NCBI RefSeq assembly: GCF_003719305.1
Contig: NZ_RARC01000001.1
Coordinates: 310,001 to 374,000 of the forward strand
Origin: Mycolicibacterium stellerae
GTDB taxonomy: Bacteria > Actinomycetota > Actinomycetes > Mycobacteriales > Mycobacteriaceae
Direction of reading: 5' to 3'
Length of the DNA stretch: 64,000 bases
Position 1 is the first letter of the stretch. Each line of letters starts with the position of its first letter. The position numbers and the translations under genes were made by a program. Positions 9,095 through 17,807 of this stretch are shown here, in pieces. Under the pieces are notes generated by a model that was not told the origin of the DNA, did no database searches, and saw nothing but the letters and a program-made list of their open reading frames with translations.

Positions 9095-10171
9095 TTAATC
9101 CTGCGCCAACAGCCAACGGGCACAGTCGATGTCACAAACCAATAGTCGGGCGAGCTTTCCTCGGAGCGCGCCGAGCGTTGCGTGGTGTTTGGCCGCGCCG
9201 CTGGAGATCAGAATCGTCTTCTGGCAGGCCTTGATGTCCTCGAGTGGAACCGACACGGCGCGCAGCTGTAGTTCGGTCTCGACCGGTGCGCCATGACCGT
9301 CGAAGAACCGCCCGCCGATCTCGCCCACCGCACCGAGCTTGATGAGCTCGTCGAGCATCCTGGTGTCGAGAAAGCTTCCCTCGAACAAGGTCGTCGAGGT
9401 GGAAACGGCACCGACGCCGAACAGCATCACGTCGGCACGCCTGCCCGCCTCGAGAGTTCGCGATATCAGCGAATCGCTGCGCATGGAGGCCACGGTCGAC
9501 GGATCGGCATACAGCGGCGCGGGCAAGCGGATGGTCGTCGCCCGTAACACATCTGCACAGCGGCCGAGGATGAACTCGGTACCGGTCTGGTACGCGGCGC
9601 TGGACATGGCACCGTCCAGTTGGACCACCTCGCGGCAACTCGCCACTCCTGGTGCCATCGCGGTGGCGACCGCGACCTGTTCGGGGCCCCAGGTGAATCC
9701 GAGGACGTCGTTGGGTGTCAGCCTGCGCATCAACAGTGCGGCCGCCGCACGGCCGACGCTGGCGAACGCTGCCGGTCGTCCCGGCGCCCCGACGTCGATT
9801 CCGTGACCGGCGACCACCGCTTCGGTCAGGCCGAAGCGCTGCTCGAGTTCGCGCTCCTCGTCGGCATGCAGATCGTCGCGCATGTCCGGCGGGACGACGA
9901 CGTCGATCCGGACCAGCCCGTTGGCCTTGGCCCGCGCGATCAGCCGCCCCGCGGTCGGCCGCGACACCCCGAGCCGACCGGCGATCTCGGCCTGGGTGAG
10001 GCCGTCGAGGTAGTAGAGCGTCGCCGCCCGCAGGGCCAACCGCAGGTCTTCGGGGCTGGCGCCGCGATCCTTGGGCGAGCCATCAATCGTCCCGGCGACC
10101 TCGCCATTTGACGTCGATGCGGCCACGGACTTCGACCTCGCTTTCCGGGCAACCCGTGAGCATATGCTCAT
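9095..10171 (-). CDS. SorC family sugar-responsive transcriptional regulator
   Basis: A ~358-residue regulator. The helix-turn-helix lies near residues 50-85 (LYYLDGLTQAEIAGRLGVSRPTAGRLIARAK). It is followed by the large SorC sugar-binding domain (GFTWGPEQVAVATAM, VQLDGAMSS, then VDFANG-like segments). Such proteins bind phosphorylated sugars and usually repress transport and catabolic operons. The farthest start, ATG 10171, lies inside the perfect palindrome 10157-10170. If that start is right, binding the site would also block its own translation start. A GTG at 10126 is an alternative. The gene is first in the transporter operon, so autoregulation is likely. Confidence 0.9.
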   Translation of the reverse strand: MSICSRVARKARSKSVAASTSNGEVAGTIDGSPKDRGASPEDLRLALRAATLYYLDGLTQAEIAGRLGVSRPTAGRLIARAKANGLVRIDVVVPPDMRDDLHADEERELEQRFGLTEAVVAGHGIDVGAPGRPAAFASVGRAAAALLMRRLTPNDVLGFTWGPEQVAVATAMAPGVASCREVVQLDGAMSSAAYQTGTEFILGRCADVLRATTIRLPAPLYADPSTVASMRSDSLISRTLEAGRRADVMLFGVGAVSTSTTLFEGSFLDTRMLDELIKLGAVGEIGGRFFDGHGAPVETELQLRAVSVPLEDIKACQKTILISSGAAKHHATLGALRGKLARLLVCDIDCARWLLAQD

Positions 10172-10192
10172 GGGTGCGAGTAGATGCTCATC
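10157..10192. promoter_or_regulatory. probable SorC-type operator: palindrome plus half-site
   Basis: TGAGCATATGCTCA at 10157-10170 is a perfect 14-base palindrome. The half-site ATGCTCA recurs at 10184-10190. The pair lies between the divergent regulator/transporter operon and the dehydrogenase operon. The second half-site is just upstream of a possible -10 element TAGCAT (10197-10202). A GTG at 10210 lies seven bases after that element. The arrangement fits a repressor that closes both directions. Binding by the SorC protein is inferred from position only. Confidence 0.6.
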
Positions 10193-10200
10193 ACGCTAGC

Positions 10201-11241
10201 ATGGTCATTGTGACGTACACAACACTTTCCCCGGATACCCGGATGCGGGTTGCCGTTCTCGTTGAACCAGGCCGAATTGAGATGGAGCAGCGTCCGGTGC
10301 CGACACCGGCGCCCGGCGACGTGTTGATCCGGGTGTCGTCGGTCGGCGTCTGCGGGTCCGACACGCACTACTACCGCCACGGCCGGATCGGCAGCTTCGT
10401 GGTCAACGCTCCGTTGGTGCTCGGCCACGAAGCGGCGGGAACGATAGTCGGCGTCGGTGAATCGGTCGACCCGTCGCGCATCGGCCAGCGTGTGTCGATC
10501 GAACCTCAGCGCCCCGATCCCGATAGTGCGGAGACCCGCCGCGGTGACTACAACCTGTGTCCGCACATGCGGTTCTTCGGCACCCCGCCGATCGACGGGG
10601 CCCTGTGCGATTACGTGACGATCGGCGCCGAGTTCGCGCACGCGGTGCCCGACACCGTCTCCGACGACGCCGCCGCACTGTGCGAGCCGTTGTCGGTCGG
10701 CATCGCCGCGCTCCGCAAGGCGGGCATCGCCGAAGGAGTGAGGGTGCTCGTCACCGGTGCGGGACCCATCGGCATCGTGGTGGTTCAGCTGGCGCGCGCA
10801 TATGGCGCCTCCGAAATCGCCGTGTCCGATCCGGACGAGTCGCGCCGTAACCAGGCACACACGCATGGCGCCACCGCCGCGCTCGATCCCACGACCGACG
10901 AGCTCGGCTGCGATTTCGATGCGTTCATCGATGCTTCGGGGGCGCACTCGGCGGTGACTGCGGGCATCCGCGCGCTCCGGCCGGCGGGAACAGCTGTGCT
11001 GGTCGGTTTGGGAGCCGAGACGATGGAGCTGCCGACGCAGCTGATTGCGAACCGGGAACTCACGCTGACCGGCGTGTTCCGCTATGCCAATACCTGGCCG
11101 GAGGCGATCTCGCTTGTCGAGTCCCGCCGGGTCGATCTGGATTCGATGGTCACCGGGCGATTTCCGCTAGAGAGGACCGCAGAAGCCCTGGACTCCGACC
11201 GCACGCCGGGTAGCGTCAAGACAGTGGTGGCCGTGTCATGA
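10201..11241 (+). CDS. zinc-type alcohol/polyol dehydrogenase (sorbitol dehydrogenase-like, MDR family)
   Basis: A ~346-residue medium-chain dehydrogenase. Catalytic zinc ligands are visible in GVCGSDTHYY (Cys) and GHEAAG (His-Glu). The nucleotide-binding motif is VTGAGPIGIVVVQLA. The structural-zinc lobe, usually four cysteines, keeps only the cysteine of NLCPHMRFFGTPP, as in some sorbitol dehydrogenases. It probably oxidises a polyol to a ketose. The start is uncertain: ATG 10201 has no ribosome site, GTG 10210 fits leaderless initiation after TAGCAT, and ATG 10243 (MRVAVLVEPG) fits family length. The ATGA overlap with the next gene indicates an operon. Confidence 0.88.
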   Translation: MVIVTYTTLSPDTRMRVAVLVEPGRIEMEQRPVPTPAPGDVLIRVSSVGVCGSDTHYYRHGRIGSFVVNAPLVLGHEAAGTIVGVGESVDPSRIGQRVSIEPQRPDPDSAETRRGDYNLCPHMRFFGTPPIDGALCDYVTIGAEFAHAVPDTVSDDAAALCEPLSVGIAALRKAGIAEGVRVLVTGAGPIGIVVVQLARAYGASEIAVSDPDESRRNQAHTHGATAALDPTTDELGCDFDAFIDASGAHSAVTAGIRALRPAGTAVLVGLGAETMELPTQLIANRELTLTGVFRYANTWPEAISLVESRRVDLDSMVTGRFPLERTAEALDSDRTPGSVKTVVAVS

Positions 11242-12671
11242 AGCTGAGCAGTTCGACGTTGGCGCAGATACCGATCAGCAAGCCGAACTACGATCGCGAC
11301 GAAATCGGGGTCGGGATAGTGCATTTCGGGGTCGGTGGCTTCCATCGGGCTCATCAGGCGATGTACGTCGACCGGCTGCTCGAGATGGGCAACGAGAACT
11401 CCGGCACCGGATGGGGCATCTGCGGTGTCGGCGTCTTGCCTGCCGACCGCAAGATGGCCGACGTCCTCGACGCCCAGGACGGCCTGTACACGCTGCTGCT
11501 GGAGAACCCCGACGGCAGCCGCGACGCGCGCGTGATCGGGTCCATCGTCAACTACCTCTACGCCCCCGATGACCCCGAGGCCGTGATCGAGCTGCTGGCC
11601 GCACCGACGACGCGCATCATCTCGCTCACGATCACCGAGGGCGGCTACAACGTCGAGCATATCGACCCCGACGACGTCAGTGTGTTCGGTCTGGTGGTGG
11701 AGGCCCTGGCGCGACGCCGCGACCGCGGGCTGGCGTCGCCGACGATCGTTTCGTGCGACAACATCGAGGGCAACGGCGAGGTCGCACGGGAGGCGTTCAC
11801 GACCTTCGCCGAACGCGCCCACCCCGGTCTTGCGGACTGGATGTCGGCCAACACCCGGTTCCCGAATTCGATGGTGGACCGGATCACGCCGGCCACCACC
11901 CCCGAGGTGATCGAGACTCTCGGGAACGAGTTCGGCGTCGAGGATCAGTGGCCGGTGGTCGCCGAGCCGTTCACCTCATGGGTTCTCGAGGACTCCTTCT
12001 CCGACGGCAGGCCGCCGTTCGAGGACGCCGGCGTGCTGCTTGTCGATGACGTGACGCCGTACGAACTGATGAAGCTGCGGCTGCTCAACGCGAGCCACCA
12101 AAGCCTCTGCTATTTCGCGTATCTCAGCGGCTACCGGCTCGTGCACGATGCCGCCGGCGACCCGCTGTTCGCTGAGTTCCTGATGCGGTACATGGACACC
12201 GAAGCGACGCCGACTCTGCTGCCGGTCCCCGGCATCGACCTGCCCGACTACAAGCGCACGCTCATCGAGAGGTTCGCCAACCCGGGTGTGCGCGACACCA
12301 TCGCGCGGCTGTGCTTCGGCTCGTCGGACCGCATCCCGAAATGGCTGCTGCCCGTCGTCCGGGTGAACCTGGAATCCGGCGGCCCGATCGCGCTGTCGGC
12401 GGCGACGGTGGCCAGCTGGGCACGCTACGCCGAGGGCGTCGACGAGCAGGGTGACCCCATCGACGTACAGGACCAGCTCGCCGACACGCTGGTCCCGCTG
12501 GCCCGCGCGCAGCGCGACAACCCGACGGCCTTCATCGAAAACACCGACGTTTTCGGCGATCTCGCGACCTCTGGACGCTTCGTCGAGGCGTACACCTGGG
12601 CCCTGGACTCACTGCACCGCCATGGCGCGCGGGCGACTCTGGAGGCCCTGATGCGAAAGAGGTTGGAATGA
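11238..12671 (+). CDS. mannitol dehydrogenase family polyol dehydrogenase
   Basis: A 477-residue long-chain polyol dehydrogenase. The N-terminal NAD-binding segment is GVGIVHFGVGGFHRAHQAMYVDR-like. The catalytic signature K..N..H is present in MKLRLLNASHQSLCYFAYLSGY. It converts a hexitol such as mannitol to fructose with NAD(P)+. It overlaps the upstream dehydrogenase by four bases and is followed after one base by the sugar kinase. Two dehydrogenases of unrelated fold in one operon suggest that two polyols, for example sorbitol and mannitol, are channelled to the same ketose. Confidence 0.93.
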   Translation: MKLSSSTLAQIPISKPNYDRDEIGVGIVHFGVGGFHRAHQAMYVDRLLEMGNENSGTGWGICGVGVLPADRKMADVLDAQDGLYTLLLENPDGSRDARVIGSIVNYLYAPDDPEAVIELLAAPTTRIISLTITEGGYNVEHIDPDDVSVFGLVVEALARRRDRGLASPTIVSCDNIEGNGEVAREAFTTFAERAHPGLADWMSANTRFPNSMVDRITPATTPEVIETLGNEFGVEDQWPVVAEPFTSWVLEDSFSDGRPPFEDAGVLLVDDVTPYELMKLRLLNASHQSLCYFAYLSGYRLVHDAAGDPLFAEFLMRYMDTEATPTLLPVPGIDLPDYKRTLIERFANPGVRDTIARLCFGSSDRIPKWLLPVVRVNLESGGPIALSAATVASWARYAEGVDEQGDPIDVQDQLADTLVPLARAQRDNPTAFIENTDVFGDLATSGRFVEAYTWALDSLHRHGARATLEALMRKRLE

Positions 12672-12672
12672 C

Positions 12673-13635
12673 ATGAACTCCACTCAGCAGCGGTCGCTGG
12701 TCATCGGGGAAGCCCTCATCGACATCGTCGAGCGAGACGGCAAGATCCTCGGCGAGCACGTCGGCGGCAGCCCACTCAACGTCGCCGTCGGCCTCGCGCG
12801 GTTGGGCCGTGGCGTCGACTTCCTCACCCACATCGGCGACGACGAACGCGGAAGGCGCATCACCGAATACGTCAGGAGCTCTGGCGCAAAACTGGTTTCG
12901 GGAAGCGTGACGGCGGATCGCACCCCCACCGCGTTGGCGACGCTCGACGACAGCGGACAGGCGCAGTACGTGTTCGACATCGACTGGCAGCTGACAGGCA
13001 CACCGGAGGTGACCCCGCCGCTTGTTGTGCATACCGGGTCCATCGCGACGGTGCTCGAACCCGGCTGCCGGGCGGCCGTGGCGCTGCTCGACGCCTACCA
13101 CCTTTCGGCCACGATCAGTTACGACCCGAACGTGCGGCCGGCGCTCATCGAAGACGACGAGCAGGCGCGCGGCCGCATCGACCGCCTCGTCGAGAAATGC
13201 GATGTCGTCAAGGCCAGCGACGAGGATCTGCAGTGGATCGATCCCAACCGCACGCCCGAACAGGTGGCGAAGACATGGCAGGGCCTTGGTCCGGCGATCG
13301 TGGCGGTGACGATGGGTGAAAGCGGAGCGTTCGCGGTGTGCGAGGCCGGGGTGGCCCGGGTGCAGGCAAAGCCGGTCGACGTGGTGGACACCGTTGGCGC
13401 AGGCGACGCCTTCATGACAGGGCTGATCGACGCGTTGTGGTCGTTGGGCCTGCTCGGCGCCGACCAGCGCGCCGAGCTGCATCGCATCAGCGTCGACACC
13501 CTGACCGAAGTGCTGGAGACCGCCGCGCTGTCGTCGGCGCTGACGGTCGCGCGCGCAGGTGCGGACCTGCCGGACAAGGCGACCAGGGACGCCGCGCAGG
13601 GGCGCTCGGGCGGTCTGCAGGCACAACACGGCTAG
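12673..13635 (+). CDS. PfkB family carbohydrate kinase (probable fructokinase)
   Basis: A 320-residue ribokinase-like kinase. The N-terminal glycine motif is GEHVGGSPLNVAVGLARLG. The C-terminal signature is DTVGAGDAFMTGL, where the aspartate is the catalytic base and GAGD the anion hole. Its position after two polyol dehydrogenases suggests it phosphorylates the fructose they make. The start ATG lies one base after the previous stop. The gene ends only nine bases before ku, so ku may be partly transcribed from this operon. Confidence 0.9.
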   Translation: MNSTQQRSLVIGEALIDIVERDGKILGEHVGGSPLNVAVGLARLGRGVDFLTHIGDDERGRRITEYVRSSGAKLVSGSVTADRTPTALATLDDSGQAQYVFDIDWQLTGTPEVTPPLVVHTGSIATVLEPGCRAAVALLDAYHLSATISYDPNVRPALIEDDEQARGRIDRLVEKCDVVKASDEDLQWIDPNRTPEQVAKTWQGLGPAIVAVTMGESGAFAVCEAGVARVQAKPVDVVDTVGAGDAFMTGLIDALWSLGLLGADQRAELHRISVDTLTEVLETAALSSALTVARAGADLPDKATRDAAQGRSGGLQAQHG

Positions 13636-13644
13636 GCTGGGCTT

Positions 13645-14589
13645 ATGCGTTCGATCTGGAAGGGCTCGATCTCATTCGGACTGGTCAACGTCCCCGTCAA
13701 GGTCTACAGCGCGACCGAAGACCACGACATAAAGTTTCATCAGGTCCATGCGAAGGACAACGGACGCATCCGCTACAAGCGGGTGTGCGAGGTGTGCGGC
13801 GAGGTCGTCGAGTACCGCGACATAGCCAAAGCCTTCGAATCCGATGACGGACAGATGGTAGTCATCACCGACGAGGACATCTCCACCCTTCCGGAGGAAC
13901 GCAGCCGCGAGATCGAGGTCGTCGAGTTCGTCCCGGCCAGCGACCTCGACCCACTGATGTACGACAAGAGCTATTACCTCGAGCCCGACGGGAAATCGTC
14001 GAAGTCCTATGTGCTGCTGGCCAAGACGCTGGCCGATACGGACCGGGTGGCCATCGTGCATTTCGCGCTGCGCAACAAGACCCGGCTTGCGGCCCTGCGC
14101 GTCAAGGATTTCAGCAAGCGCGACGTCATGGTCATCCACACGCTGCTGTGGCCCGACGAGATCCGCGACCCCGACTTCCCGGTGCTCGACAAGGAAGTCG
14201 AGATCAAACCCGCCGAGCTGAAGATGGCCGGGCAGGTGGTGGAGTCGATGACCGACGACTTCCATCCCGAGCGGTTCGAGGACACCTACCAGGAACAGCT
14301 CAGGGAGCTCGTGGAGGCGAAACTCGAAGGTGGAGAAGCGTTTACCACCGAAGAGGCCGAGCCCAAGGAACTCGACGAGACGGAGGACGTCTCGGATCTG
14401 CTGGCCAAGCTCGAGGCGAGCGTGAAAGCGCGACGAGGCGGCGACGGCGCATCGGGTGACGGCCAGGCCAAGGCGCCTGCCAAGAAGGCACCGGCCAAGA
14501 AAGCCGCGACCAAGAAGGCTCCCGCGAAAAAGGCCGCTAAGAAAGCCCCCGCGAAGAAGGCGGCCAAAAAGGCCGCAGCCAAGAAGTAG
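13645..14589 (+). CDS. ku: non-homologous end joining protein Ku
   Basis: A 314-residue bacterial Ku. The core (about 1-250) begins MRSIWKGSISFGLVNVPVKVYSATEDHD-type, followed by the conserved YKRVCEVCGEVVEYRDI and RLAALRVKDF segments. It is the DNA end-binding partner of LigD. The C-terminal ~50 residues form a lysine- and alanine-rich tail of repeated PAKKA units, seen in Ku of some environmental mycobacteria and absent from the short M. tuberculosis protein. Such tails add DNA affinity. It begins nine bases after the sugar-kinase gene and converges with the gene at 14602. Confidence 0.97.
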   Translation: MRSIWKGSISFGLVNVPVKVYSATEDHDIKFHQVHAKDNGRIRYKRVCEVCGEVVEYRDIAKAFESDDGQMVVITDEDISTLPEERSREIEVVEFVPASDLDPLMYDKSYYLEPDGKSSKSYVLLAKTLADTDRVAIVHFALRNKTRLAALRVKDFSKRDVMVIHTLLWPDEIRDPDFPVLDKEVEIKPAELKMAGQVVESMTDDFHPERFEDTYQEQLRELVEAKLEGGEAFTTEEAEPKELDETEDVSDLLAKLEASVKARRGGDGASGDGQAKAPAKKAPAKKAATKKAPAKKAAKKAPAKKAAKKAAAKK

Positions 14590-14601
14590 GGATCAGCGCC
14601 G

Positions 14602-14928
14602 TCAGCAGCCGAGATAGTTGATGCTGTTGACCACGATTTGGTAGGCCGCCGACGTCGAGATACCCAGGTCCTTGCTCACCTTGATGGTGTTGTCCGACGC
14701 AGGCACGCCGCTGCGCGCCGCGGCGCAGGCCTGGTTTCCCGCGGACAGCAGCTGCGACTCGCTCAGGTAGGCGTACGTCGGCTGCAGGCTCTTCAGGTAG
14801 GTGCTGGTGTCGGCAGCCGCAGGAGCGGCGAGGCCAAACGTGGTGGCCGCGACCGCAAAGAAGGCGCCGACCGCGGGGACCATCCTGGTCCACCTCGTAG
14901 CGGATGCGATTGTGGCTTGCTGCAACAC
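14602..14928 (-). CDS. DUF732-type small secreted protein
   Basis: A 108-residue protein. A signal peptide (VPAVGAFFAVAATTFGLAAPAAAD) is followed by a ~65-residue helical domain: YLKSLQPTYAYLSESQLLSAG, then QACAAARSG and a final YLGC. The two cysteines and this arrangement are typical of DUF732 proteins, which are abundant exported mycobacterial proteins of unknown function. An internal ATG (residue 16) immediately before the hydrophobic core is an alternative start. It converges with ku, the ends being 12 bases apart. Confidence 0.8.
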   Translation of the reverse strand: MLQQATIASATRWTRMVPAVGAFFAVAATTFGLAAPAAADTSTYLKSLQPTYAYLSESQLLSAGNQACAAARSGVPASDNTIKVSKDLGISTSAAYQIVVNSINYLGC

Positions 14929-15252
14929 GCGAATTGCTCCTATCCAGGGAGCGAACGGTACGGATTCCGTCGCCTTTATTTAACGTTAACACTAATTCCA
15001 CACTAAATCGGCTCTCACCTGGGGTTTTACGTCTATCTGTGACCGAGATAACTTTGCTAGCCCGAGTGAATTCCGGGTCACACCGCTTGGCCGCGACTTC
15101 TGCGTCAGGGTCGCGCTTCCCGGGCGGGCCACCGCCCTCGTGCAGAACTCGGCACGGCCCCGTCGACATCAACTAGAACGTGTTTCAGAAATGCGGCATG
15201 TCGTGCGCGCGCCCTTGTTACGGTGACGCCCGGCGTAGGAAGAAAGGCTGAC
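14929..15252. other. 324-base divergent intergenic region, no gene seen
   Basis: It separates the DUF732 gene (minus) from the SDR gene (plus) and must hold both promoters. It is less GC-rich than its surroundings near 14970-15010 and contains the palindrome TTAACGTTAA at 14980-14989. No convincing open frame, RNA gene or complete operator is visible. Confidence 0.6.
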
Positions 15253-16044
15253 GTGATACTCGACAGATTCCGATTGGACGACCAGGTCGCCGTGGTGACG
15301 GGAGCCGGTCGCGGGCTGGGCGCCGCAATGGCCCTGGCGTTCGCCGAAGCCGGTGCGGACGTGGTCATCGCGTCGCGCACGCAGGCACAACTCGAAGAGG
15401 TCGCCGACCAGATCCGAAGCGTCGGCAGGCGTGCCCACATCGTCACCGCGGACCTCGCCCACCCGGAGGACACCGCCAAGCTCGCGGGCACCGCGGTCGA
15501 GGCGTTCGGCAAACTAGACATCGTCGTGAACAACGTCGGCGGCACGATGCCGAACACACTGCTGACCACGTCCACCAAGGACCTCAAGGATGCGTTCACC
15601 TTCAATGTGGCGACCGCGCATGCGCTGACCACCGCGGCGGTGCCGTTGATGCTCGAACACTCCGGCGGCGGCAGCATCATCAACATCACGTCGACGATGG
15701 GCCGGCTCTCGGCCCGCGGGTTCGCCGCATACGGCACGGCGAAGGCCGCGCTCGCGCACTACACACGGCTGAGCGCACTTGACCTGTGCCCGAAGATCAG
15801 GGTCAACGCGATCGCGCCCGGCTCGATCCTCACCTCCGCACTCGACATCGTCGCCTCCAACGACGAGCTGCGCGAGCCGATGGAGAAGGCCACCCCGCTG
15901 CGTCGCCTCGGCGACCCGCTCGACATCGCCGCGGCCGCCGTGTACCTCGCCTCACCCGCAGGCGGCTTCCTGACCGGCAAGACGCTCGAGGTCGACGGCG
16001 GACTCACCTTCCCCAACCTCGACCTGCCCATCCCGGATCTGTGA
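15253..16044 (+). CDS. SDR family NAD(P)-dependent oxidoreductase
   Basis: A 263-residue classical short-chain dehydrogenase. The coenzyme motif TGAGRGLG is near the N-terminus, NNVGG and NITSTMG lie in the middle, and the catalytic YGTAK (Tyr-x-x-x-Lys) follows the Ser. The C-terminal part is a typical PG...T segment ending VDGGLTFPN. The start GTG 15253 follows GGAAGAAAGG; an upstream start at 15223 is less likely. It forms a pair with the DHDPR-like gene 10 bases downstream. The order SDR, DHDPR-like, then mntH matches Rv0927c-Rv0926c-Rv0924c of M. tuberculosis. Substrate is unknown. Confidence 0.9.
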   Translation: MILDRFRLDDQVAVVTGAGRGLGAAMALAFAEAGADVVIASRTQAQLEEVADQIRSVGRRAHIVTADLAHPEDTAKLAGTAVEAFGKLDIVVNNVGGTMPNTLLTTSTKDLKDAFTFNVATAHALTTAAVPLMLEHSGGGSIINITSTMGRLSARGFAAYGTAKAALAHYTRLSALDLCPKIRVNAIAPGSILTSALDIVASNDELREPMEKATPLRRLGDPLDIAAAAVYLASPAGGFLTGKTLEVDGGLTFPNLDLPIPDL

Positions 16045-16054
16045 GGAGACGTTC

Positions 16055-17140
16055 GTGGCAATTCGCGTCGCGCTGATCGGCACCGGCAACGTCGGCAAGC
16101 CCGCGCTCGTGCACCTCATCAACGACGCCCGGTTCGAGCTGACCGGTGTCTGGGTCTCGTCGGAGGCCAAGGCGGGCAAGGACGCCGCCGAGCTCGCCGG
16201 ACTCGACGGTTCGACGGGCATCGCCGCGACCAACGACCTCGACGCCGTCCTCGCGACCGATCCCGAATGCGCCGTCTACACCGCCCTTGCCGACAACCGG
16301 CTGCCCGACGCGCTCGAGGACTACCGCCGCATCCTGTCGGCGGGCGTGAACGTCGTCGGCAGCAGCGCGGTGTTTCTGCAGTATCCGTGGCAGGTCATTC
16401 CCGAGGAGCTGCGCAAGCCGATCGAGGACGCCGCACAGGCAGGCAAGTCAAGCTTGTTCGTCAACGGCATCGACCCCGGCTTCGCCAACGACCTTCTGCC
16501 CCTTGCGCTTGCGGGCACATGCCAGAGTATCGACCAGATCCGGTGCATGGAGATCATCAACTACGACACCTACGACAGCGCGGACGTGATGTTCGGCGTG
16601 ATGGGCTTCGGCAGTCCACTCGACGAGATTCCGATGCTGCTGCAACCAGGCGTGCTCAGCCTCGCGTGGGGTTCGGTGGTGCGCCAGCTCGCGGCCGGTC
16701 TGGGCATCTCACTCGACGAGGTGAGCGAGACCTACGTCCGCGAACCCGCGCCCGAGGACTTCGACATCGCGTCAGGCCACATCGAGAAGGGCACCGCCGC
16801 GGCACTGCGCTTCGAGGTCCGCGGCATGGTCGACGGCAAGGCCGCCGTCGTCCTCGAGCACGTCACCCGACTGCGCAACGATCTGTGCCCGGACTGGCCG
16901 CAACCGGCGCAGGAGGGCGGGTCGTATCGGATCGAGATCACCGGCGAGCCGACCTATGCGATGGACCTCTGCCTCAGCAGCCCCAACGGCGACCACAACC
17001 ACGCCGGGCTCGTCGCCACGGCCGCCAGGGTCGTCAACGCCATCCCCGCCGTCGTCGCCGCACCCGCTGGAATCAGGACGACGCTCGACTTGCCTTTGAT
17101 AACTGGGAATGGGCTGTACGCTGGCAATAAGTCGGGCTGA
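16055..17140 (+). CDS. dihydrodipicolinate-reductase-like NAD(P)-binding protein
   Basis: A 361-residue protein starting at GTG 16055, preceded by GAGGAG. The N-terminal Rossmann motif is VALIGTGNVGKPALVHL and the N-terminal domain resembles dihydrodipicolinate reductase. The remaining ~200 residues resemble the 2,4-diaminopentanoate dehydrogenase-like family (NGIDPGFANDLLPLAL, EIINYDTY). It is therefore an oxidoreductase, but not the lysine-pathway DapB. It follows the SDR by ten bases, so the two probably act on the same unknown metabolite. The orthologous arrangement is known in other mycobacteria. Confidence 0.85.
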   Translation: MAIRVALIGTGNVGKPALVHLINDARFELTGVWVSSEAKAGKDAAELAGLDGSTGIAATNDLDAVLATDPECAVYTALADNRLPDALEDYRRILSAGVNVVGSSAVFLQYPWQVIPEELRKPIEDAAQAGKSSLFVNGIDPGFANDLLPLALAGTCQSIDQIRCMEIINYDTYDSADVMFGVMGFGSPLDEIPMLLQPGVLSLAWGSVVRQLAAGLGISLDEVSETYVREPAPEDFDIASGHIEKGTAAALRFEVRGMVDGKAAVVLEHVTRLRNDLCPDWPQPAQEGGSYRIEITGEPTYAMDLCLSSPNGDHNHAGLVATAARVVNAIPAVVAAPAGIRTTLDLPLITGNGLYAGNKSG

Positions 17141-17161
17141 ACTCAATTTAAGGACACGCCT

Positions 17162-17488
17162 ATGCGGACGCTCCTGCGCTATGTGACACCAATTCTTGCT
17201 GCGGCAGGCGCCGCGGCGGCGGTCGTCGCCGCGCCCGCCGCAGCAGCCGATCCGGATTCCACGCTGCCCCAATGCGAGAGCGTTGGCGGCGACCAAAGCG
17301 TCGGCACCGCGACGACCGAGTGCGCGACGCCAGGCAATGTTCAACTCAATGCCACCGCTCCGGACGTGCCCACGTACGCCTACCCGTGGGACGACGAGTT
17401 CTACGGACCCGCGCTGATCATCGGCGGCGGGGCCTGGGGCAACCACGGGATGGGCGGCGGCGGTATGGGTGGCGGCGGCCACCGTTAG
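17162..17488 (+). CDS. small exported glycine-rich protein
   Basis: A 108-residue protein. The signal peptide is LRYVTPILAAAGAAAAVVAA with a cleavage region PAAAADP. The mature part has two cysteines (PQCESVGGD and TECATPGN), a proline/tyrosine segment (VPTYAYPWDDEFYGP) and a glycine-rich tail ending GGGMGGGGHR. The next gene encodes a shorter relative with the same order: signal peptide, Cys pair, NAQIV/NVQLN, YGYWGYP-type segment, Gly-rich end. The two are tandem paralogues just upstream of mntH. Function is not recognised. Confidence 0.65.
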   Translation: MRTLLRYVTPILAAAGAAAAVVAAPAAAADPDSTLPQCESVGGDQSVGTATTECATPGNVQLNATAPDVPTYAYPWDDEFYGPALIIGGGAWGNHGMGGGGMGGGGHR

Positions 17489-17525
17489 TCCACATCTTTT
17501 TCCTGGCCCGTTGAGGAGGCCATCC

Positions 17526-17768
17526 ATGCGTACGAAAACTCGTTATCTGACAACACTTTTGGCGACAGCAGGCGCCTGCGCCAGTATTGCCGTCGCGCCC
17601 GCAGCGACTGCCGCGCCCGAATGCACGAACACCGGACCTAATACGACGCAGTGTGAGAGCAGGGGCAACGCCCAGATCGTGACGTCGCCGCCGGCAAACA
17701 ACAACTACGGCTACTGGGGCTACCCGATCATCGGATTCGGCGGCGGCGGCTGGGGCTTCGGATGGTGA
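17526..17768 (+). CDS. small exported glycine-rich protein, paralogue of upstream gene
   Basis: An 80-residue protein beginning at ATG 17526, preceded by GAGGAGG. The signal peptide (YLTTLLATAGACASIAVAP) leads to a short mature chain with two cysteines (APECTNTG and TQCESRGN) and a Tyr/Gly-rich tail (NNYGYWGYPIIGFGGGGWG). It lies 37 bases after its paralogue and probably forms an operon with it. No enzymatic motif is present; a cell-envelope role is a guess. Confidence 0.65.
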   Translation: MRTKTRYLTTLLATAGACASIAVAPAATAAPECTNTGPNTTQCESRGNAQIVTSPPANNNYGYWGYPIIGFGGGGWGFGW

Positions 17769-17807
17769 CCCCGGTCTAGCGACCACAGCACCGTTTCGGC
17801 TACCCTA

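Noticed and set aside
15038..15082. CRP-type site from TGTGACC and GGTCACA
   Set aside because: The half-sites are about 31 bases apart, far more than the six-base spacer of a CRP site.
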